Program-made: the position numbers and the translations under genes
IMG/VR virus record: IMGVR_UViG_3300042887_004758
Span: 1 to 64,000 of that record
DNA length: 64,000 bases
Direction: 5' to 3' (one strand)
Origin: a virus
The notes under the pieces: generated by a model
What the model saw: only the letters and a program-made list of their open reading frames with translations
What the model was told of the DNA's origin: nothing
Databases searched by the model: none
Shown here: positions 57,381 to 64,000 of the stretch, in pieces
Layout: every line of letters starts with the position of its first letter
Numbering within the stretch: position 1 is the stretch's first letter

Positions 57381-59777
57381 GTGGGAATACAAAATATCCG
57401 AAATCATTCCAACAACTCCATTAAATTGAGATTGGATACTTCTGAGTATTATGATTTTTATCTATCTAAAGATGAAATTGAATATGATCAGGAGACCGTA
57501 TTTTCAACAAATTTGATCGGTTTTGATGACGGAAATGTATTACCTGTTAATATAAGATTGTGGGATCCGGATTGTTCACCTCAACTCGAATTATTTTACG
57601 ATGATTTTGAAACTGATAATAATTTAGTATCGGATAAGTTCTATCCTTTTCCTGATTTAGTTGATGCATCTTGTTACTCGTTGAGTGGAATTTGTGATGT
57701 TGGATTAACAGGAATTGACAATGGACTCACAGACAGAATGAGTGGTGAAACACTCTATTACACAAGAGGATTATTAGATTCAATTAACAAATTTGACAGA
57801 TTAACATACGATAGACATCTTAAATTAATTTCGGTCACATCAAATGTAAGATCACCCAACTCAAGATTTTCAGGTATAACGGCAAACACCCTATATAATA
57901 TAGTTTCAAAACAAGAGGCGGGTATAGGATACTACCAAGAATTATATGGTGGTTTTTATCAAGGTTTTTACAAACTATACGAATATGATTGGCAAATATT
58001 ACCCGAAAGATATGAACTCGGATGGTCTATGGAGACGGTAATAAAGCCAAGAATATATGATGAATTTGAACCCGGCGCAGGTGAGACCACTCTAAACGAA
58101 ATCTATCCAAATAACGCAGGGATTTTCTTCTATATGGGGACAAGAGCGGAAGATAAATTCTATCATTATGCCACAGGTCATCCTGAAAGTTACACAGCTT
58201 ATACACGAGTAACCGAAGAATTAAGTTGTTTGAAAACTTGTTCTTGTACTTTGACGGCATTCACTTCAGATTGTTACAATGTTTACCCAATATCAGGTGA
58301 CACCTATCAAGGAACGGATTGTACCGTTTGTGGAAATGCATGTGAACACAAAGTGGTTGCCATACCACCCAAAGATCCAACGATAGATGTATTATCAAAT
58401 TCATTTGCAATACGATTATCGGGTGACCCAAAAAACCCAAAAATTAATATAAGGACAATTACCATCACGGGAGCATGTCAAACAACTGCGGATTGTGAAA
58501 CACACGAATATTATTTAACAGGATATACAATCAACAACATTTATTCCAATATTGGAATTTACGATTTCTGTTCGGGAAGTACCAACCAAACTGACTTTTT
58601 GAATACTGAAAAATGGTTACAGGTTGATGTCGTATTCAAACGATATACTTTCTACGAGGGATGTGACTTATTCTATGAAGGTGGAATTGGGGAAATGAGT
58701 TCCTTAATTTACCCTGCAACTGAAAGAGGTGACACTTTAAGTTTAATTCAACCACCTTATACTCACGACCAAGAAAAAGAATACCCCGTCCAAAGAGTCG
58801 TTATGAATAGAGATTTCATTGACTCAAAAGATAAAAGACTTGGATCTTTGAAAGTATATCTCAATGGTTATTTATTTATGATCGTAGAAAACTTTGAGGA
58901 AATTATTCCAAGACCTTTGAATACCGAAAAAGAAAAACAAATCGGTGTAAGTTATTCAATGTCATGGGGTGGTGGTACTCAAGGATTAAGGGAGAATCTA
59001 ACATTTAATAGTTGTACAGGAACCACTTACCAACAGGATCCTGAGTTATTTCCCGATACAGTTTTGTCAGGTACATCACTTTCACAATTAGAGACCGGTA
59101 TTTTATTAGAAAAGTACTTTGGGGGAACTTTTGATGGTGCAATTTCAGAATTTAGATTCTATGCCGAACCATTGAATGGTGGACAAGTTCAACACAATAA
59201 CAGAATTTTAAGAAATACTTATGATCTCTTTGATTATTTCTGTTTGGATTGTGAAAATTTCGAACCTTTACCAACACCATCACCAACCCCAACACCTACA
59301 GTTACACCAACGGTCACCAAAACTCCAACAAATACGCCAACAGTAACACCAACACTTACACCTTCAATTACCCAAACAATAACACCTACTCAAACAATTA
59401 CTCCCACACCCACAGAAACACCTACACCCACGGCAACAGTAACACCCACAGAAACACCTACACAAACCCCTACACCATCTATTACTCCGAGTATCACACC
59501 AACAATATCTTTAACTCCAAGTCAAACAGTTACACCTGGACTTACTCCAACACAAACACCAAGTGTAACCCCCACTCAAACTCCAACACAGACACCAACA
59601 GTTACGACGACACCAACGGTGACAACTACTCCAACACCAACTCAAACTCCAACTCAGACTCAAACTCCAACCGTATCACCGACAACTACTATAACACCAT
59701 CAATTACGCCTTCTATTTCAGAAACACCTACCGCTTCGGGTATAAGAACTGTCTTTGTTAGATTTAATACGCTGTAA
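57381..59777 (+). CDS. Large tail/adhesin-like protein with Pro/Thr-rich stalk, 798 aa
   Basis: Starts at GTG. Residues 1-620 are beta-rich with several disulphide-like Cys clusters (CLKTCSC, DCTVCGNACEHK) and a jelly-roll or lectin-like concanavalin flavour (KVYLNGYLFMIVENFEE, ISEFRFYAEPLNGGQ). From about 630 to 786 the protein is a mucin-like repeat of Pro and Thr, then a short end (GIRTVFVRFNTL). This looks like a receptor-binding or decorating fibre on a stiff, potentially O-glycosylated stalk. It directly precedes a trypsin-like protease and a sugar-modification cluster. Confidence 0.75.
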   Translation: MGIQNIRNHSNNSIKLRLDTSEYYDFYLSKDEIEYDQETVFSTNLIGFDDGNVLPVNIRLWDPDCSPQLELFYDDFETDNNLVSDKFYPFPDLVDASCYSLSGICDVGLTGIDNGLTDRMSGETLYYTRGLLDSINKFDRLTYDRHLKLISVTSNVRSPNSRFSGITANTLYNIVSKQEAGIGYYQELYGGFYQGFYKLYEYDWQILPERYELGWSMETVIKPRIYDEFEPGAGETTLNEIYPNNAGIFFYMGTRAEDKFYHYATGHPESYTAYTRVTEELSCLKTCSCTLTAFTSDCYNVYPISGDTYQGTDCTVCGNACEHKVVAIPPKDPTIDVLSNSFAIRLSGDPKNPKINIRTITITGACQTTADCETHEYYLTGYTINNIYSNIGIYDFCSGSTNQTDFLNTEKWLQVDVVFKRYTFYEGCDLFYEGGIGEMSSLIYPATERGDTLSLIQPPYTHDQEKEYPVQRVVMNRDFIDSKDKRLGSLKVYLNGYLFMIVENFEEIIPRPLNTEKEKQIGVSYSMSWGGGTQGLRENLTFNSCTGTTYQQDPELFPDTVLSGTSLSQLETGILLEKYFGGTFDGAISEFRFYAEPLNGGQVQHNNRILRNTYDLFDYFCLDCENFEPLPTPSPTPTPTVTPTVTKTPTNTPTVTPTLTPSITQTITPTQTITPTPTETPTPTATVTPTETPTQTPTPSITPSITPTISLTPSQTVTPGLTPTQTPSVTPTQTPTQTPTVTTTPTVTTTPTPTQTPTQTQTPTVSPTTTITPSITPSISETPTASGIRTVFVRFNTL
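59267..59740 (+). repeat. Pro/Thr-encoding low-complexity tract
   Basis: Degenerate repeats of ACACCAACA-type codons encode the mucin-like stalk; length variation between relatives is expected. Confidence 0.85.
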
Positions 59778-59779
59778 AA

Positions 59780-61000
59780 ATGGAAACGAACAATTTACTC
59801 CAATCAATTGAAAATTTAAAGATAGAATATAACAATGATTCAATTTGTTTGGGAAAAAAAATCAAAAATGGTGTGGTTACTGATGAATTATCTATAGTTT
59901 TTTTTGTTGACGAAAAAAAACCAATAGAAAATTTAACTCAAAGTGATCTAATACCATCGAGAATAAATGTTGGTGGGACTATTTTGAAGACCGATGTTGT
60001 TGAAAGTACAACACTGAACGTTCATCCTTGTCCAACAGAATTTAATTCAACCTGTATCTTTAATCCAGTACCAAATAGATCTTATATAAGACCAATAAAG
60101 GGTGGTATTTCAATAAGAAAAACAACTGATGGTATTGGAACTCTTGGTTTTTTGGCTAAACATACTGAAACAGGTGCATTGGTTGGTGTTACTAATTTAC
60201 ACGTTGCACTAAAAGTACATTTTAATGCAAATGACCTTTGTAAAGAACCACCTTGTACGTTTGATTATAACTCCCTAATTGAACAAATTTATCAACCAGG
60301 TGAAAGTTCATCTTACGAAACAGATTTTTATAACTTAGGCCGTGTTATGTATTGTACTTTACTTTATAATACTGGTTCGGCTGAAATTGATTGTTGTTTA
60401 GTGGCTTTAAAAGAAAGTGTATTGTCAAATAGTGAATCTTTCAAACAATATGGATTGAGTTTTACAACACCCCCTGTATTTGCAACAACCGCTGAGCTTG
60501 ATTCTATTTTAACAAATAATATTCCTTTAGCCGCGTCCGGTAGATCATCAGGACCGAAAGAAGGTTCATTGTGTGGACTAAAAGCATTATATGTAAATTA
60601 TTCATCTATGGTTAATGGATATAGAAAAAACAACGACGGATACGTTTGGGGTAAGAGATTTGCAAATCAAATTGCCTATACTAGAGTAGATCAAGATTGT
60701 CCTGACCCATCAATACCCGGTGATTCGGGTTCCGCGGTTTTTGGAAATTTCGGAGGAACTTGGAAAGTTGTTGGTCTGAACTTTGCCGGTGGAACTATGA
60801 GTTCAGGCATTGATATAGGAATATTCAATAGAATCGATAGGGTTGCGGCCTTAATGGGAATTGAAGCGTGGGATGGATCTCAATTGAATTTTATAGATCT
60901 TAATAATGTCAGTACTTACCAAGTTCAAGGTTTCAACTCCAACAACACAATAACTGTTGATGGTTCTACTTATTGTCAATCTGGATTAGTTAATAGTTAA
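59780..61000 (+). CDS. Trypsin-like serine protease, 406 aa
   Basis: The chymotrypsin-fold triad is visible: GVTNLHVAL (His about 141), AEIDCCLVAL (Asp about 204) and IPGDSGSAVF (Ser about 316), followed by WKVVGLNFAGG, the usual strand after the serine motif. There is no signal peptide. The N-terminal 120 residues and C-terminal 60 are extra domains, several Cys present. It follows the Pro/Thr-stalk protein by 2 nt and may act in cleaving or maturing that fibre, or on host surface proteins; this is inference. Confidence 0.85.
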   Translation: METNNLLQSIENLKIEYNNDSICLGKKIKNGVVTDELSIVFFVDEKKPIENLTQSDLIPSRINVGGTILKTDVVESTTLNVHPCPTEFNSTCIFNPVPNRSYIRPIKGGISIRKTTDGIGTLGFLAKHTETGALVGVTNLHVALKVHFNANDLCKEPPCTFDYNSLIEQIYQPGESSSYETDFYNLGRVMYCTLLYNTGSAEIDCCLVALKESVLSNSESFKQYGLSFTTPPVFATTAELDSILTNNIPLAASGRSSGPKEGSLCGLKALYVNYSSMVNGYRKNNDGYVWGKRFANQIAYTRVDQDCPDPSIPGDSGSAVFGNFGGTWKVVGLNFAGGTMSSGIDIGIFNRIDRVAALMGIEAWDGSQLNFIDLNNVSTYQVQGFNSNNTITVDGSTYCQSGLVNS

Positions 61001-61062
61001 TATTTACCTCTTCAAAACTTAATTTATGATTTGAATAAAATAAATTTTCAAACATAATTAAA

Positions 61063-62307
61063 GTGACTATATTTGTCCAAATAGCATCATACAGAGATCC
61101 CGAATTAGAAAACACAGTTAGGGATATGATTTCAAACGCCGATCGACCCGAAAAATTAAGGTTTGGTATTGCAAGACAATATAAAGAAGAGGACGGTTTT
61201 GATAAATTAGAAGAATTTAGAAATGATGATAGATTCAGAATTTTAGATATACCTTACGAAGAATCAAACGGAGCTTGTTGGGCGAGACACCTTATCCAAC
61301 AACTTTATAGGAATGAAACCTATACCCTCCAAATCGATTCACATATGAGATTCGAAAAGGGTTGGGACACCACTTTGATCGATATGATTGACCAACTACA
61401 AGAAGATGGACATGAGAAACCACTTCTAACAGGATATGTAAGTTCATTTGATCCTGATAATGACCCCGCAGGAAGAGCAAGAGATCCTTGGAGAATGGCA
61501 TTCGATAGATTTATCCCCGAGGGTGCAGTTTTCTTCCTACCTGAAACAATACCTGGTTGGACTGAACTAACCAAACCAGTTCCCGCTAGATTTTATTCCG
61601 CACACTTTTGCTTCACACTCGGAAAATTTTCAAAAGAAGTTCAACACGACCCTGAATATTATTTCCACGGAGAGGAAATCAGCATCGCAGCAAGAGCATA
61701 CACTCACGGATATGATTTGTTTCACCCTCACAAGGTAGTTGTTTATCACGAATACACAAGAAAAGGACGAACCAAACAGTGGGATGACGATAAGAAGTGG
61801 GTTGAAAAGAACAATCATTCTCATAAGAGAAACAGACAACTTTTTGGTATGGATGGTGAAGAAATGGTTGACTTAGGTCAATTTGGATTTGGTCCCGTCA
61901 GAACTTTAAGAGATTATGAAAAATATTCAGGTCTCCTCTTTAGTAAAAGAGCGGTTCAAAAATACACTTTGGATAAGGAATATCCACCAAATCCAAATAA
62001 TTACGAAACGGAGGAAGACTGGATCAACTCATTCACAAAACAATTCAAACATTGTATCGATGTTGCCTATGATCAGGTTCCCGAAAGAGATTATGATTTT
62101 TGGGTGGTTGCATTCCATGATCACAAGGATGAAACAATATACCGTAAGGATGCGGATAAACACGAAATTCAAGGGTTTTTTAGAGATCCTGACGGGTATT
62201 GTAAAGTTTGGAGAACTTTCAATGCTGAAGAAAAACCTGCATATTGGGTTGTTTGGCCACACTCTGAATCTAAAGGGTGGGGTGAAAGAATGACAGGAAA
62301 TTTATAA
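61063..62307 (+). CDS. GlcNAc-transferase-like glycosyltransferase (GT60 type)
   Basis: GTG start. The order TIFVQIASYRDPELENTVRD (1-20), GACWARHLIQQLYRNETYTL, QIDSHMRFEKGW (DXD at about 91-95) and ARFYSAHFCFTLGKF, then FHGEEISIAARAYTHG matches the GlcNAc-transferase family also found in bacteria and large phages. A C-terminal domain of about 130 residues is extra. It begins the sugar-modification cluster after the protease. Confidence 0.85.
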   Translation: MTIFVQIASYRDPELENTVRDMISNADRPEKLRFGIARQYKEEDGFDKLEEFRNDDRFRILDIPYEESNGACWARHLIQQLYRNETYTLQIDSHMRFEKGWDTTLIDMIDQLQEDGHEKPLLTGYVSSFDPDNDPAGRARDPWRMAFDRFIPEGAVFFLPETIPGWTELTKPVPARFYSAHFCFTLGKFSKEVQHDPEYYFHGEEISIAARAYTHGYDLFHPHKVVVYHEYTRKGRTKQWDDDKKWVEKNNHSHKRNRQLFGMDGEEMVDLGQFGFGPVRTLRDYEKYSGLLFSKRAVQKYTLDKEYPPNPNNYETEEDWINSFTKQFKHCIDVAYDQVPERDYDFWVVAFHDHKDETIYRKDADKHEIQGFFRDPDGYCKVWRTFNAEEKPAYWVVWPHSESKGWGERMTGNL

Positions 62308-62311
62308 AAAA

Positions 62312-62872
62312 ATGAAAGATTTATTTCTCAATTTAAAAAATGAAGACTTGGATGAGTTGAAAATGGAATCTTATTCTTTAATCAATAATGAAGAATATCA
62401 AAATTATTTTTTACAAAAATCATCTCAGGAACACTATCGACTACTAACTTTTTTATCCAATTATTTTGATGGTGTATCATTTGTTGATGTCGGTACTTTA
62501 TTAGGTTGTTCAGCATTGGCTTTGGCCGCAAACAAAACAAATAAAGTTTACTCATTTAATTTGACAGATCAATTACAATTGAAAGAAAAACCGCAAAATG
62601 TTGAGTTTATAGTCGATGACGTAATGAGTGATAAATACAAAGAAATCATATTAGATTCCAAAATAATTCTGTTAGATACTTTCCATACAGGAGATTTTGA
62701 ACTTATTTTTTTGAACTATTTGAAAAAAATTAATTATAATGGAATATTGATATTAGACGACATACGTTTGAATAATGAAATGTCTCAGTTTTGGGAGACA
62801 ATAAATGAAGATAAAATGGAAATCACCAACTTGGGTCATGTATCAGGGACTGGTGTTGTTTTTTTTGATTAA
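62312..62872 (+). CDS. SAM-dependent methyltransferase, 186 aa
   Basis: Class I motif I VDVGTLLGCSALALA (about residues 56-70), motif around ILLDTFHTGDFE and GILILDDIRLNN. Lacks a DNA-methyltransferase catalytic tetrad, so it is more like sugar or small-molecule O-methyltransferases, in line with its glycosyltransferase neighbours. Coupled 4 nt after the GlcNAc-transferase. Confidence 0.78.
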   Translation: MKDLFLNLKNEDLDELKMESYSLINNEEYQNYFLQKSSQEHYRLLTFLSNYFDGVSFVDVGTLLGCSALALAANKTNKVYSFNLTDQLQLKEKPQNVEFIVDDVMSDKYKEIILDSKIILLDTFHTGDFELIFLNYLKKINYNGILILDDIRLNNEMSQFWETINEDKMEITNLGHVSGTGVVFFD

Positions 62873-62874
62873 AG

Positions 62875-63507
62875 ATGATAAAAAGTTGGACATATAACAC
62901 CACCGGTGGTAAAAGGGAAGACATAAAAAAATATATATCCGACAACAATTTGAAAACAGTTGATGTTGGTGCATCTTACATGTTTTGGTCTTATCCTGAG
63001 TGTAAATTTGTTGCCGATTCGATTGTTGTCAATAAGGATGATGTTACTTTTTTTAATTTGAATTTGGAAGATAAAACCACATGGGGTGAGATATTATCAT
63101 ATGTCGAAACCTATGGAAAATTTGATTTCTCTATTTGCTCACACACAATTGAAGATGTATTTAATCCTTTGGAATTAACAGACTTGTTGACTAAAATATC
63201 ACTTGAGGGGTTTATTGCGTCACCATCAAAATATGATGAATTTTCGTTTTTATACCAAAATAAATATCGTGGTAATGCCCATCATAAACAATTTTTAGAA
63301 ATTATTAACAATGAAGTTGTTATTTTTCCAAAATTTTCTTGGATTGAAAATGATGTTAGAAGTGATGAAATCTTGATGAAAAATAAAGGTAAGGAAATTT
63401 CTTTTTTTTGGGAAAAGGAAATACCTATAAAAGTATTCGGAAATGGTATACCGTTTCAATCAGATAGTAACTTAATTAATGAATATTATAGACAATTGGA
63501 TAATTAA
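62875..63507 (+). CDS. Methyltransferase-like protein, 210 aa
   Basis: VDVGASYMFWSYPECKFVAD (about residues 24-43) resembles a class I methyltransferase motif I, and FDFSICSHTIEDVFNP (about 82-97) matches the 'D....H.lEH..nP' motif of methyltransferase type 11 proteins. The C-terminal part is divergent. Two nt separate it from the previous gene. Probably modifies a glycan. Confidence 0.7.
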   Translation: MIKSWTYNTTGGKREDIKKYISDNNLKTVDVGASYMFWSYPECKFVADSIVVNKDDVTFFNLNLEDKTTWGEILSYVETYGKFDFSICSHTIEDVFNPLELTDLLTKISLEGFIASPSKYDEFSFLYQNKYRGNAHHKQFLEIINNEVVIFPKFSWIENDVRSDEILMKNKGKEISFFWEKEIPIKVFGNGIPFQSDSNLINEYYRQLDN

Positions 63508-63508
63508 T

Positions 63509-64000
63509 ATGGAAAATGAAAAAATTTGCCTGATTACAGTATTATTTGACTATCCTGATTATTACGAACCATCTTTTTATAAAAACGCGTTGAAATATTT
63601 TTCATCTGAGGATATTCACATAGTCAGAAATTCTGGTTTGGTTAAGAATGGATCTTACTATGACAAACTGTATTACTATAAAATAGTAAATCTTTTAGAA
63701 TACATTAAATCTCAAATTCTTGGGAAGTATAAATATATACTATTTTTAGATGCCACGGACACAAATTTTATCGGTTCACCAAAAAATATAGTTGAAGATT
63801 TTCATTCATTGAATTGTAGTATAGTTATGGGAGCTGAGAAGGGTTTGTGGCCACCGACTAACTATACTCACTTATATGAAAAAAAAAGGTCTATAAACAA
63901 TTCCAAATATCTTAACTCAGGTACATATTTCGGATACACTGAAAAAATAATCTATCATTTAGAGGATATTATTACTAAAGAATATCAAACGGGTATTGAT
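63509..64000 (+). CDS. Glycosyltransferase (PLOD-like GT), 5' part only
   Basis: Open to the window edge. KYKYILFLDATDTNFIGSPK (about residues 72-91), SIVMGAEKGLWPP (about 105-117), and KYLNSGTYFGY (about 134-144) match the glycosyltransferase domain of procollagen lysyl hydroxylase-type and giant-virus/phage enzymes, which add sugars to proteins. The stop codon lies beyond the window. Confidence 0.75.
   Translation, partial: MENEKICLITVLFDYPDYYEPSFYKNALKYFSSEDIHIVRNSGLVKNGSYYDKLYYYKIVNLLEYIKSQILGKYKYILFLDATDTNFIGSPKNIVEDFHSLNCSIVMGAEKGLWPPTNYTHLYEKKRSINNSKYLNSGTYFGYTEKIIYHLEDIITKEYQTGID

Noticed and set aside
59267-59740. Diversity-generating retroelement variable repeat
   Set aside because: No reverse transcriptase or template repeat is visible; the tract is simple Pro/Thr low complexity.

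Overview
The window is a fragment of a large tailed-phage genome, most likely a T4-related myovirus whose host is in the Bacteroidetes (probably a flavobacterium). The T4-like identity comes from a head-morphogenesis block in T4 order (TerL, portal, gp21-type protease, acidic scaffold, gp23-type capsid protein), a gp5-like baseplate protein and a gp55-like late sigma factor. The host is inferred from many promoters of the Bacteroidetes form TTTG-N19-21-TAnnTTTG, near absence of Shine-Dalgarno sites, a Bacteroidetes-type bS21, a TonB-dependent receptor paired with a type IX secretion (T9SS) cargo protein, and AT-rich DNA. No rRNA, integrase, CRISPR array or origin was seen.

Layout. 1-7530 (mostly minus): three interleaved tRNA/protein transcripts carrying 18 tRNA or tRNA-like genes, a minimal TilS, an RNA-repair-type HAD phosphatase, a metallophosphatase and an HNH nuclease. 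7749-16600: plus-strand peptidoglycan-directed proteins (two peptidoglycan-binding-like proteins, an NlpC/P60-like peptidase, an SLT-like transglycosylase) that share an N-terminal propeptide-like tag, interspersed with minus-strand secreted proteins (a phosphodiester glycosidase lipoprotein, a CAP-like protein, two unknowns). 16647-20581: a phage tmRNA, an M20-like peptidase, a ClpC-like unfoldase and a UVR-motif protein. 20636-37621: DNA packaging and head genes, with a bS21 gene inserted on the opposite strand. 37802-42179: the TonB receptor and its T9SS partner, inserted among virion genes. 42273-57323 (minus): baseplate and structural genes, late sigma factor, three glycosyltransferases, PhoH, dUTPase and a DnaQ-like exonuclease. 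57381-64000 (plus): a large tail or adhesin-like protein with a Pro/Thr-rich stalk, a trypsin-like protease, then glycosyltransferases and methyltransferases running off the end.

How it fits together. Two promoter classes can be seen. Host-type promoters drive stable RNAs, tmRNA and secreted proteins, and four of the stable-RNA leaders also carry a boxA-like TGTTCTTTGA. A sense-strand [AG]TATTTAT motif sits 4-29 nt before many virion genes and is a candidate late promoter for the gp55-like factor. The predicted cleavage site of the head protease ([LI]-x-E followed by A or Q) is visible in the major capsid protein and near the N-termini of at least nine other proteins, which suggests a set of capsid-targeted or protease-matured cargo. 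The phage also appears to adjust host translation (bS21, tRNAs, TilS, tmRNA), proteolysis (ClpC, UVR protein, peptidase) and the cell envelope (TonB receptor, T9SS cargo, lipoprotein glycosidase). All functions are read from sequence motifs; no database search was possible.
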